A stretch of 64,000 nt of DNA from Primula veris (lineage: Eukaryota; Streptophyta; Magnoliopsida; Ericales; Primulaceae), in assembly GCA_963682055.1 (NCBI GenBank), contig OY821743.1, positions 12,288,566 through 12,352,565 of the forward strand. Reading direction: 5' to 3'. Below the pieces are notes generated by a model. It did not search any database, was not told the origin of the DNA, and saw nothing but the letters and a program-made list of their open reading frames with translations. Positions 43,046-53,361 of the stretch are shown one piece after another. The position numbers and the translations under genes are program-made. Each line of letters begins with the position of its first letter. Within the stretch, counting starts at the first letter, position 1.

Positions 43046-44222
43046 GCGCACATAATTAGGCATATTGCGATGTCAAACTAACTTTGTTCCTGTCTATTAT
43101 TCGTCTTTTGATTTACTTTTTTATTAAGTTCTATTTCAACTATGCATGCACATGGGCGGCTTGTTTTGGTGCTTTTTTCTCTATCTAGTGATTAAAGTGT
43201 TGAACAAGATGCCCTTAATTTATGATTTTTGGAATCAGGAGAAGTAGAAACGCATGAAATATTTCAAGAAATAAAAGAATACTTATACTAATAAGGTTAT
43301 ATAACCTAGGAACAGAAACATAATTAAGCGTAATGCTTTAATAACACGTATTTAATTAGTTCTCACTTTCTTCATTTAGGTGCCTGTCCACCTAATCCAT
43401 CACATGTGTCATGTGTACTGATATGGCAAAATTTAACGTACGTAAGTACTTATACGTATATACTAGTCTGTCCGGAAAATAGTTAATTAGATAGGCATCG
43501 ATCCCTGCGATCTCATTAGTTATAAAATGAAATAGCTAGATTCAACATTAACCTTGCGATTCTGTACGTATTCGACAACATAAAAAGGTAACGATATTTC
43601 TTGTACTAGGTACGTAATAGCTACAGTCCAGCACTAGTTTCATCTTGGATGTTGGTATAGCTATTCCTAATCGCGGATTTAAAATAACCTGAAGATATTA
43701 GTGGACGGGATTAAGAAATTTTTAGGATTTTGATTAGTGAAGACTTTTGGTTCTCAAGGGAAATATAAGGAAAAAACAGCTATTCTTTGCCAGGATACGC
43801 ATCAGATCACTTTCTATTTTCCTTAAATTTACATTTTAACAAATTTATATAATGAATCAACTTATTTAGGACTTATTTCTAAAGAAACTGTTGGTTATTT
43901 ATAATGAAAAACAAAGCCAAGCTGATGTGACTCAATTTTATGGAGCATCAGTCTTACCACGTGAATAAATGAGAACATGTCATTTTAATAACCCGATCTT
44001 CATGCTTCAAAATGTTACTTTTCCTTAGAGCTAACTAAATTTGGTAATCCAATATTGACTTTTCCTTAGAGCTAGCTTAGGACTTTTCCTCTCGTTGTGA
44101 ACTTAGAACTAAGTCCATGATATTTTATCTGGATATATCATGTAATAATTAGGGCCTATGGTATTTTATCACGTTAGAATTTTTTTGTTGAAATGTTTAC
44201 AAGTCAATAATCCATTACACAC
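43046..44222. other. Upstream flank of unit C, no gene
   Basis: Paralogous to 1-2,520 of unit A in collinear blocks (attaaagtgttgaacaagatg near 43,190; the tctcattag segment near 43,510; gattagtgaagacttttggt near 43,731; ggtaatccaatattgactt near 44,043). It ends with CACAC, the left target duplication of the Gypsy element. Confidence 0.65.
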
Positions 44223-44908
44223 TGGCGAGCCTGATTTTCTTCCCAAGCTCGACTTAATCAACTTCGCGTTGGCTCCGATCTTCCGAGGTGGTCAGGTATG
44301 CTCCGGCGGTCAGGTGGTCTTCGTGCCTGCACAAGGAACGAACAGGGGCCCGGGGTTGTTGCCGGGTTTTCCCTCTCCAACGATCAAGTCAGTATCGGTG
44401 TTAACTGAAAGTAGGAATATAATTAAGGATGAGGGGCCGGGCCGGTTACAGGTCGTTGTATCGAGTGGTACAGATAGTGTTCAGGGGGTCCGGATTGTTT
44501 AAACTTTATCTCTCCTCTCTGTCTTTGTGTGTCCCCCTACTAAATGGTATTAGTGGGGGTATTTATAGAGTGATCAGAGGCGTATTAGCCCTTGGATCAC
44601 TGTATTGTAAGATGTTGATCCAACGGCGTCAGAGTCATTTATGACTCTGACAAGGGTACTGTCCTTTCCCGGGGCCCACAGGAGGTGTCATGTGATTGGG
44701 CCACGTCGGTGAAACGTCAGGAGGGTCCCCCAAGGGAGCAGCAGCATTAATTGGGGAAGTGTACTCGACACGCTTCTTTGGGCCGGCCTCAGCACGGATC
44801 GGCCCTCCCAATCCGGGGCGTCGCATCATTCAGGGTTGATGAGGCCCGGACGGCCCGCTTTGGGGGCGTTATTGCCCCGGACGAGGGGATGCTGACATTC
44901 CCTCGCCA
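44223..44908 (-). repeat. 3' LTR of the Tat element
   Basis: 686 bp, left flank CACAC. Confidence 0.93.
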
Positions 44909-45280
44909 ACAGCTCCCTGTCCGGAGTCGTTGCTAAGGACGAGGTCGGCGAGGATCTCTGGTCGTTACGGGGGCTCCGGTCATTTTGTTATCGTGCTCGT
45001 CAGTGCAAATATGCTCATGCATGGCTGTTTTATGACACGTGTGCAACCATTCATGGTTTTCTTACACGTGGACACGAGGCGCCGTCTTTGTCCCTTTGAT
45101 TTCTACAACGCCATTAATGCTAAAACGGCTGGTGAGTGACATTTGGCAGATGGCCTCTGCAGGCTGTACACGTGGTGGACATTGATTGAGTGGCGGCGGT
45201 TATTTGTGGGAGTTCGTGCAATGAGCCGTTGCGTCTTTTCACCTTCTGGCGAACGTCTTTTCATCTTCTGGTGGGGGTTC

Positions 45281-45288
45281 TATAAATA
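45281..45288 (+). promoter_or_regulatory. TATA box of the Tat antisense gene
   Basis: TATAAATA in a GC-rich context, about 112 bp before the proposed start codon and 370 bp inside the 3' LTR boundary. It would drive transcription opposite to gag-pol. Confidence 0.6.
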
Positions 45289-45399
45289 CCCTCAGTGAAA
45301 ATTCATTTTCACTTTCTCAATCTCTCTCTAAAATTTTCACAGCAAACCATTCTCTCTCTTCCTTCATACTTAGGAGATTTCACCAACCAACCAACCATC

Positions 45400-48073
45400 A
45401 TGGTTATCAAACACGGAGCCGGAAAAGGCCCGATGGTTGCCCCGCAACCACGGCGCCTTGAGGTGATGGCAAACGCCTTGCCATTCCGGGCGATGGTTAT
45501 CGACCCAGCCATCTCCGTAGCAGTGAACGACAATAGTATCATGGTCAGGCAGCACGGGCCTGACCTAGACGAGTTTCGTCAACTCTGCGGCATAGGGGAG
45601 GAGTTTCGACTTCGGACCTGTGCGACCTCGGACGAGGTAAACGGGATCGTGGCTGATCCCAAGAGTATGGTAGCTCTCTCCCTCTCTACTCTTCTATACG
45701 GGGGCACCCACCTCCCCATTCCGGAGCTACTGGCGGAGCTCTGCGCCTGGACGCAGACTCTACCGTGCTAGTGGCCTCTGCAAGCGCACCGCATCTGTGC
45801 CGGAATGGAGGCCCTAAGTGCCTTGTTGGGCCAGGCCATTCCGGAACCATTGGGGCTTAGGGAGCTCTTGGCCTGCTACGAATTTTTGCAGGCCGAGCCA
45901 AACTCCCAATCTAAGAGCCGGCAGCCCTACCTGAGGTGTCGGTCTCATAATCAGCTGATCACGGGTAACTCCGATTCGAATCGGGGTTACACACAAGACG
46001 TGGTCGTGATGGAGGGCCCCTGGCTCCTCCGTGACGACCTAACTCTCCCGACCAGGCCGGGGAGGGTGCTGAGCACCAAGGAAAATAAATTCACCGTGGC
46101 CTCTAAGCTTGGGGGCCTGGGCGAACCCAACATACAGTCATTGGAGGTTGCCCTTAATTGGTGGGGTCCGGATGGGACCGACGTGGGGGCACGCGATGCG
46201 GAACGCCTGTTAATCTATGGCTCCCCCACTTCCTGCAAGGGGAACAGCTTCAAGTGGCCCCACAGGACCTTCTGTCCTGTGGGATACTCCAGGGAAAGGT
46301 GGGAGAAGGAGAAGGGTCTGGAGTCGACCCTCCCTCCCAAGGTGGTTGAAGGTGCCGAGGCAGCCCTCCCTCCCAGGGGTCTGGAGCATGTGGCGAAGAA
46401 GGCTTCGAAGCCAAAGCTGAAGACAGGCAGTAAGGCGAAGGCGGCGAAGGCGGCGACGGTGGTCTCCTTCGCTCCTTCAACGGCCGGGGTTCACTTTAAG
46501 ACCCGGTCTGATGGTACCGTCCTTCACTACCGGGTGGGGGCGGACGGTACCCGTACCTATATTGATGTGCATGGGAAGCCTCTGACAGAGGTTCTCCCCT
46601 TGAGCTCTAGGGAGCCCGCTGTGGGGAGCCCCCTACGATTAGAGGATAGCCCATCTGAGGCAGAACCCTCCGGGCCAGCCTTGGGCACCTCAAGGACCAA
46701 AGTAAGTCACTCCTTGTTTTTCTCAAATCTTCGTTTTTACACTTAGCTAGATTTAGTTAATTTCTCTAATTTCTCTAACTCCTTTCTTGTATGGCCTGTA
46801 TAGGTAGTCCGTTCTGATGAGGAGGAGGAGGCAGATGAAGAGGCTGAGGAGGAGGCGGGGGTGGAAGAGATAGCTGCCGAGGATGAGGTGGCTGAGGTTG
46901 GGTGCGGCAACGAAGAAGAAGGGGCGGTCGAAAAGGTTGCTGAGACGGGGGAGCCCGAGGGGGTAGTGGTCGAGGTCGAGGCCGAGGAGAGGGATGTGGT
47001 GGTGACAGGAGAGAGGGAAGTGGCGATCCTGCCTCAGTCGGCTGGCCCGGACGATTTGGCAGCGCAGGCCAGACTCGATCGGCTGGCCCGCAAGGCCCTT
47101 CTTGGGAAGAGAAAGGCGGAGGGGATGAAGTCCCTCCAAGGGGAAAAGAGGACCAAGGTCGGTGGGAGTAACCCATCCGAGGTTGTGGTCGTGGAGGGGC
47201 CCAAAGAGACGTCGGGCATTGCTCAAGGCCCTACTCAAGGCTCAAGCTCCAGTTCTGCCTCCCCGACCCACAGGATGCCTGTGCAGACGCCCGAGGAGGT
47301 GAAGGCGGCCACGGGTGTGAAGAGCATCATGGAGGCTCACCCATCTGCCGGGTTACTAGCTTTGGCTGCGCTCCAGCAGCAAAGCGTCGAGGCTGATCAC
47401 CGAGGTCGTGACCTCGCATCCTCCATGACATCGGCCATGGCCATGATACCTCAGGTACGTGTAGAGTCTATTTTGTATGTTTTCACATTCTTCCCACATA
47501 TTTTTGCTAAGTGTTTTGCCTTTTCCCTTGTAGGCCTATTTGATGATGAACCAATATGTCTACCATCAAGGCCAGCTGGTGAGGTCATGGGCCGCGAAGG
47601 CAGAGGCTAATGCCAAGCTCGTGGAGGAGGCCCAAAAAAGGGAGGAGGAGGCCCAGAAAAGGTCTGAGGAAGCCCAACTCAGGGCGGAGAAAGCTGAGGG
47701 CCTCAACGCCACGGTTGAGGCTCGAAGAGTCGAAGCCGTGAAGGCCAGAACGGAGGCCGAGGAGCGTGCCCAGGCTGCAGAGGCAGCCCTAAAAGAGGCT
47801 GAGGCTGGCGTAACCGACAGGATAAAGGCGGCGGTCCAAACTGGCCAAGCCGAGCTGAATGCCGCCTGGGCCCAAAAGACACAGAAGGACTTCAACTCCT
47901 TCTACGTCGAGGGGTGGTCTGAGGCGGCTGCCTTCATGAGGGCGGGACCGGATCACCCGGTATGGAACGTAGAAAATATTATCGTTCCCGTCCCCTCAGC
48001 TCCCATTCCGGATGTGGTGCCTTTGACTCCTCGAGCTCTCTCGGACGAAGAGGACGGAGCTAGCCAGAACTAG
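45400..48073 (+). CDS. Spliced antisense gene of the Tat element
   Basis: Three exons (45,400-46,701; 46,804-47,454; 47,534-48,073) join in phase 0 across GT-AG introns (aaa|gtaagt...tatag|; cag|gtacgt...ttgtag|). I chose ATG 45,400 because the next one upstream (45,295) lies 7 bp past the TATA box. Exon 1 resembles the N-terminal domain of plant 'putative gypsy type transposon' proteins (IPELLAELCAW, then LRELLACYEFLQ). Exon 2 is acidic (Glu/Val-rich) and exon 3 is an Ala/Glu/Lys coiled coil. One in-frame TAG (45,769-45,771) interrupts exon 1 after residue 123, so this copy may be defective. Antisense ORFs here are known in Tat elements; their function is not established. Confidence 0.65.
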
Positions 48074-48319
48074 GGTAGATTTAGGCTTTTGTTTTCGATG
48101 TAGTTTCCTTTTTTGTACTTAGCATGTAATAGCTTTCCATTGAATGAAATGAAAAAACAATTTTGGACTTGTCTTTTATTCTTCTGTGTTTTACTTCTAT
48201 ACTTCCGTTGTGATTTATACATTGTATACATGCTCCCAAAAGAGTGGGCCATAATGCTTCGGCGTTGGGGCGCTCGTTTTATACAACTCATAGCTTGCAA
48301 ACCGAAGTAACACAGAGAA

Positions 48320-48774
48320 TTTAAATGAACTGAAAAATTCAAGTAAATATGAACCGGGGTGCCGTATAGGCTCGTGTTCTGAAACACTTAGAAATTTTAA
48401 ATGAACTGAAAAATTCAAGTAAATATGAATCGGGGTGCCGTATAGGCTCGTGTTCTGAAACACTTAGAAATTTTAAATGAACTGCAAAATTCAAGTAAAT
48501 ATGAACCGGGGTGCCGTATAGGCTCGTGTTCTGAAACACTTAGAAATTTTAAATGAACTGAAAAATTCAAGTAAATATGAACCGGGGTGCCGTATAGGCT
48601 CGTGTTCTGAAACACTTATAAATTTTAAATGAACTGAAAAATTCAAGTAAATATGAACCGGGGTGTCGTATAGGCTCGTGTTCTGAAACACTTAGAAATT
48701 TTAAATGAACTGAAAAATTCAAGTAAATATGAACGGGGTGCCGTATAGGCTCGTGTTCTGAAACACTTAGAGAA
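48320..48774. repeat. 76-bp tandem array, six copies
   Basis: Six copies of a unit with ttttaaatgaactgaaaaat, ttcaagtaaatatgaacc and gtgccgtataggctcgtgtt in order, spaced exactly 76 bp for most (48,351, 48,427, 48,503, 48,579, 48,655, about 48,731). The last copy lacks one base in aaccgggg. It lies between the convergent ends of pol and the antisense gene. Confidence 0.95.
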
Positions 48775-48874
48775 TATTCGAATGAACTGAAGTAACAGCA
48801 GTTTTTATTTATAAAGCCCACAGGCATAAATTTACACCACATTCTTATTTACACAAAGTCATAAAGGCCGAGCC

Positions 48875-51800
48875 CTACGGGTAGTACTTCCTTAGGTTGT
48901 TGACGTTCCAAGGTCGGTCCACCGGGACGTCGTTGGGAAGACGACCCAACAGGTAGGCCCCGTTCCCTACTGCACCGAGGATTCGATAGGGGCCTTCCCA
49001 ATTGGGGCCTAGCTTGCCGTCGGACTGTATCCTGGTGTTGTTGTTTACTTTTCGTAACACGAGGTCTTCGTCTTGGAAACGTCTGGCGTTCACTCTTTTG
49101 TTATAAGAACGCCCCAGCTCATTTTTATATTCGGCGTTACGGATGGCCGCAACCTCCCTTCTTTCTTCGGCGTAGTCCAGCTCTAGCCCCATCATCTTTT
49201 CATTAAGCCCGTTTTCCACCATGTCCGTCCTCAGAGAAGGAAGCCCGATTTCTAATGGGATGATGGCTTCCATTCCGTAAGTGAGGCTATAGGGTGTCTG
49301 TTGAGTGCCCCGTCTTCTCGTCGTTCGGTAGGCCCAAAGGACGTGATGCAGCTCTGCAGCCCATCGTCCTTTGGACTCGTCTAGCCTCTTCTTGATTCCG
49401 TCGAGCACGGTCTTGTTTGATACCTCGGCTTGTCCATTGCATTGGGGGTACGACGGGGTCGAATAGTAGTTCTTGATGTGATACTTTGCATACATCGCTT
49501 TTAATTTGACCCCGGTGAACTGTCCCCCATTGTCTGCGACGATTGAGTAGGGGATTCTGAATCTGGTGATCACGTCTCTCCAGAGGAAACGTATCACTTC
49601 GGCCTCTGTGATTTTCGCTAAGGCCACGGCCTCCACCCACTTGGAGAAGTAATCGGTGACCATGAGGAGGAACTTCTTCCCCCCCGGGGCCACGGGGAAT
49701 GGTCCGACGATATCCATGCCCCACTGTGCAAAGGGCCAGGGCGAGGTCACGCTGCTCATTATTTGCGCCGAGGCATGGGGTATGGGTGCGTACTTCTGAC
49801 ACTTCTCGCACCTGAGTACGAAAGCCTTGGCGTCCTTCTGCATGAGGGGCCACCAATACCCGTGGGTCAAGGCTCGGTTGGCCAGCGATCTGCCCCCGGT
49901 ATGGCTCCCACACGTTCCTTCGTGAATTTCCTCCATGACCCTCATTACCATGTCAGGGTGGACGCAGAGTAAGTAGGGGCCAGAGAACGATCTTTTATAG
50001 AGCTTGTCGTTGGGAGCTATCCAGAATCCCAGTGCCATTCTTCTTATTTTCTCGGCCTCTTTCTTGTCATTGGGAAGATCACCGGAGTGATGGTATTCGA
50101 TTATGGGGTCCATCCAGCTTGGTTCCGGCTGGAGGTCAGTCACCATGTTAATTGTTGCCCTAGCCTCGATGCTAGGCGAAGGGACGTATTCTATGGTGAT
50201 GACTCTCTCTTTTTTATCACTCATGACCGAGGCTAGGGTCGCTAGTGCATCGGCGTGGGTGTTCTCGTTTCTGTTGATGTTGACGATTTCTTGACATTCA
50301 AAGCTTTGGAGTATTCCGGAAGCGATAGCCACGTAGCTGGCCATCCTGTCGTCCTTCGTCTGGAATTCACCACTGATCTGGCTGCTGACCAATTGAGAGT
50401 CCGTATGCACCAGTATCTTTTTGATTCCGAGGCTTCGGGCCATTTTTAAGCCGGCGATAACGGCCTCATACTCGGCCTCGTTATTGGTGGCTCTGAAGCC
50501 AAGTTGGATTGACCTCTCAATCACATCCCCTTGTGGAGATCGGAGTACGAAGCCGAGGCCGGACCCTTTCTTATTGGCGGCTCCATCCGCGTGTAAGGTC
50601 CAGGTCTCGGGGGCACAACCTGCGATGTCGAGGCATTGAGTCGTCCCAGTGAATTCTGCCACGAAGTCGGCCAGGGCCTGTCCCTTGACGGACGTTCGCG
50701 GCGCATAGCTAATGTCGTAGGCGTTCAAGTGGCAGGCCCACTTCATCATTCGTCGAGAGAGATCCCCCTTTTGGAGTATTTCTCGCACAGGCTGGTCAGT
50801 ATAGACCACAATGCTGTGTGCAGAGAAATAGTGAGCAAGTTTTCGTGAGGCCACGACGAGGGCTAGGACGAGTTTTTCCAAAGGCGTATACCTAGCCTCG
50901 GCATCGAGGAGAGTTTTGCTCACGTAATAGATAGGTCTTTGCTCCCTGTTGAGTTCCTTGACGAGGACGGCGCTGACGGCTATCTCGGACACGGCGAGGT
51001 ATAGGGTAAGGACATCGCCTGGGTCCGGCTTAGTTAGAAGAGGCGGACTTCCGAGATAGTCAGCCAGCTCGGTAAACGCACGCCGGCATTCATCGGTCCA
51101 TTCGAATTTCTTCTGAGCTTTCAAGGCCGTAAAGAATGGCTTGCATCGATCCCCGAACCGGGCAATAAATCGGTTGAGGGCGACAGCCATTCCGGCTAGC
51201 TTTTGTATGTCCCTTCTCTTCTCAGGTGTTTTCAAATTTTTCAAGGCAGAGATCTGGGACGGGTTCGCTTCGATGCCGCGGTGGGTCACCATGAACCCCA
51301 GGAATTTGCCGGCGCCTACCCCGAAGGCACATTTAGAGGCGTTCAGCTTCAGGTCATGCCTTCGTATTGTTTCGAACACCTCTCTTAGGTCGGATAGGTG
51401 GTCCCTCTCCTGGGTGCTATTTACCACCATGTCGTCAATATAGACCTCCATGGTTCGGCCTATGTTCTTAGAGAATATCTTGGTGACCATTCTCTGATAG
51501 GTCGCCCCGGCGTTCTTGAGTCCGAAGGGCATCACTTTGTAGCAGTAATTTCCCCTTGGGGTGATGAAGGCAGTTTTTTCTTGGTCGGCCTCCGACATAG
51601 GTATTTGATGGTAGCCGGAGCAGGCATCCAGGAAGCTCATTCTGGCGGCCCCGACCGTAGAGTCCACTATTTGATCGATTTTGGGCAAGGGGAAAGGATC
51701 CTTTGGACAGGCCTTGTTGAGGCTCGTATAATCGATGCACACCCTCAACTTTCCGTTCTTTTTGGGGACCACTACGGGATTGGCGAGCCATCTGGGGTAA

Positions 51801-53335
51801 TAAATCTCCCTAATGGCCCCGGCCAGAAGAAGCTTCTCTACTTCCTCGTTTATGGCATCGGCATGCTCTGGACTGACGCGGCGCCCCTTTTGCATCACGG
51901 GCTTGGCATCCGGGTTGACGTTAAGTTGGTGGCAAGCGAGGTCGGAACTGATGCCTGGCATCTCGCTTGGACCCCATGCAAAATTGTCGAGGTGTTGGAG
52001 AAGGAGTTCGACGAGGTCGGTGACCTCAGGTTTGGTAAGCTTTGCTCCCACCATAAAAAAGTGGTCCTCGTCATGCCCCGGGATTTGGATTTTCAGCAGT
52101 CCCTCCTCCACCTTGTCTTCGGCCTCAGGCCCCATCTTTTTGTTTAGTTCCCTCAGCAGCTTAGGGTCCTCTGCCTCGATGTTCATGGCACTTTGGGCCG
52201 GCATCATCTTTTTGCCGGAATACACGGCCATGGCACAGCTGCGCGAGACTTTCTGATTTCCTGAGATGGTTTCCACACCAGAATCAGTTGGATACTTAAC
52301 CTTTTGGTGTAAGGTGGAGGAGATTCCATCTCTTCTATGGAGCCACGGGCGCCCCAATATCACGTTGTAAACAGAGGGGACATTCACCACCGTGAACTCC
52401 ACGCCCATAACTTTCGTACCAGTTTTCACGGGCAAGGTTATGTTTCCTTTGGGCCGGACCGCCTCCGAGTTGAATCCGTACAGGGGAGGGACGTCGGTTT
52501 CCAACTGTTCCTCTTTGAGTCCCATCTTTCGAAAGAGGTCTTCAAAGAGTATATTGACCGACGCTCCTTGATCAACGAGGATCCGTCCTACTGCGCATAG
52601 GCCTATCTGTGCCGAGATAACGAGGGCATCAGTGTGGGGCACGTCCACCCCCACTAGGTCGAAGTCAGTGAAGCTTACATCCGGCTTGGAATTGCGCTTA
52701 TACTTTTTCCGAGGGCTTGAGCTTTCTGCGAGGCAGACGTACTGCTTCATCAATGCTTCCCGTGCTGAGGTTCTTTCTGCCCCATTCTGGATTGACCTTT
52801 TGGGCCCAGAGTGAATGACATGACAGATCATCACCGGTGGGGGGAGGTCCCGCTGCCTCTCATCAACCCCTTCTCCATCTCGGTCGGATTCTCTTCGTGA
52901 TTTGACATATTTATCCATTAGGCCATCCCGGACCCATCCCTCGAGTCTGGCCTTCAGACCATGGCACTCGGTGGTATGATGGCCGCGACCCCTGTGGTAT
53001 TCACAGATTTTGTCGTTAGGCCCTGGGGCCGGCTCGTTCCGTAGTGGGAGAGGCCAAGAGAAGAAAGGCTCGTTCTCAATCTTGTTAAGAAGGTCGACAA
53101 GAGGTAGGCGAAAGGTGGTGGAATAGGCAGCACCCGACCCCGAGGCGACAGTGGTTTGATGCCCCGGTCGGGGGTCCTCTTTTCTTCTTTTAGGGGCCGG
53201 TTGCGGGTTTCTTCCCGTTCGTGGCCGCTCCATCCTTTCCGCTATGGGCCGGTTTCTTCGAGGGCTCGTTGCGACGAACCGATCCCTTGGCTGGTCGATA
53301 AGGGCTACTGATCGTGTTGCCCCAGCGGACCTCAT
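48875..53335 (-). CDS. Gag C-terminus and Pol of the Tat element
   Basis: 1,486 residues. Order: a gag-derived start with a CHHC-like CEYHRGRGHHTTEC motif (about residue 112), aspartic protease (RILVDQGASVNILF, about 260), and reverse transcriptase with YIDDMVV (about 625). A Gypsy RNase H follows (YYVSKTLLDAE...YTDQPVREIL). Next is a second RNase H of archaeal type (LHADGAANKKGSG...NNEAEYEAVIAGL...HTDSQLV), then integrase with its HHCC finger (CEKCQKYA), DDE (GMDIVGPFP, VADNGGQF, NGQAEVSNKT) and a C-terminal GPYRI domain. The frame is open throughout. The protease has DQG in place of the usual DTG/DSG, which could reduce activity or be a family variant. The true polyprotein start is upstream in gag. 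Confidence 0.93.
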   Translation of the reverse strand: MRSAGATRSVALIDQPRDRFVATSPRRNRPIAERMERPRTGRNPQPAPKRRKEDPRPGHQTTVASGSGAAYSTTFRLPLVDLLNKIENEPFFSWPLPLRNEPAPGPNDKICEYHRGRGHHTTECHGLKARLEGWVRDGLMDKYVKSRRESDRDGEGVDERQRDLPPPVMICHVIHSGPKRSIQNGAERTSAREALMKQYVCLAESSSPRKKYKRNSKPDVSFTDFDLVGVDVPHTDALVISAQIGLCAVGRILVDQGASVNILFEDLFRKMGLKEEQLETDVPPLYGFNSEAVRPKGNITLPVKTGTKVMGVEFTVVNVPSVYNVILGRPWLHRRDGISSTLHQKVKYPTDSGVETISGNQKVSRSCAMAVYSGKKMMPAQSAMNIEAEDPKLLRELNKKMGPEAEDKVEEGLLKIQIPGHDEDHFFMVGAKLTKPEVTDLVELLLQHLDNFAWGPSEMPGISSDLACHQLNVNPDAKPVMQKGRRVSPEHADAINEEVEKLLLAGAIREIYYPRWLANPVVVPKKNGKLRVCIDYTSLNKACPKDPFPLPKIDQIVDSTVGAARMSFLDACSGYHQIPMSEADQEKTAFITPRGNYCYKVMPFGLKNAGATYQRMVTKIFSKNIGRTMEVYIDDMVVNSTQERDHLSDLREVFETIRRHDLKLNASKCAFGVGAGKFLGFMVTHRGIEANPSQISALKNLKTPEKRRDIQKLAGMAVALNRFIARFGDRCKPFFTALKAQKKFEWTDECRRAFTELADYLGSPPLLTKPDPGDVLTLYLAVSEIAVSAVLVKELNREQRPIYYVSKTLLDAEARYTPLEKLVLALVVASRKLAHYFSAHSIVVYTDQPVREILQKGDLSRRMMKWACHLNAYDISYAPRTSVKGQALADFVAEFTGTTQCLDIAGCAPETWTLHADGAANKKGSGLGFVLRSPQGDVIERSIQLGFRATNNEAEYEAVIAGLKMARSLGIKKILVHTDSQLVSSQISGEFQTKDDRMASYVAIASGILQSFECQEIVNINRNENTHADALATLASVMSDKKERVITIEYVPSPSIEARATINMVTDLQPEPSWMDPIIEYHHSGDLPNDKKEAEKIRRMALGFWIAPNDKLYKRSFSGPYLLCVHPDMVMRVMEEIHEGTCGSHTGGRSLANRALTHGYWWPLMQKDAKAFVLRCEKCQKYAPIPHASAQIMSSVTSPWPFAQWGMDIVGPFPVAPGGKKFLLMVTDYFSKWVEAVALAKITEAEVIRFLWRDVITRFRIPYSIVADNGGQFTGVKLKAMYAKYHIKNYYSTPSYPQCNGQAEVSNKTVLDGIKKRLDESKGRWAAELHHVLWAYRTTRRRGTQQTPYSLTYGMEAIIPLEIGLPSLRTDMVENGLNEKMMGLELDYAEERREVAAIRNAEYKNELGRSYNKRVNARRFQDEDLVLRKVNNNTRIQSDGKLGPNWEGPYRILGAVGNGAYLLGRLPNDVPVDRPWNVNNLRKYYP

Positions 53336-53361
53336 GTCCTTCTCTATGTCGATATGCTGTT

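Noticed and set aside
45295..45399. Upstream ATG at 45,295 as start of the antisense gene
   Set aside because: Only 7 bp after the TATA box, so it would precede the transcription start.
46753..47238. Proline-rich minus-strand open frame
   Set aside because: Shadow of the acidic, GC-rich exon 2 of the antisense gene; no domain.
48320..48774. CRISPR-like regular repeats
   Set aside because: Units are contiguous 76-bp tandem copies with no unique spacers, inside a plant retrotransposon.
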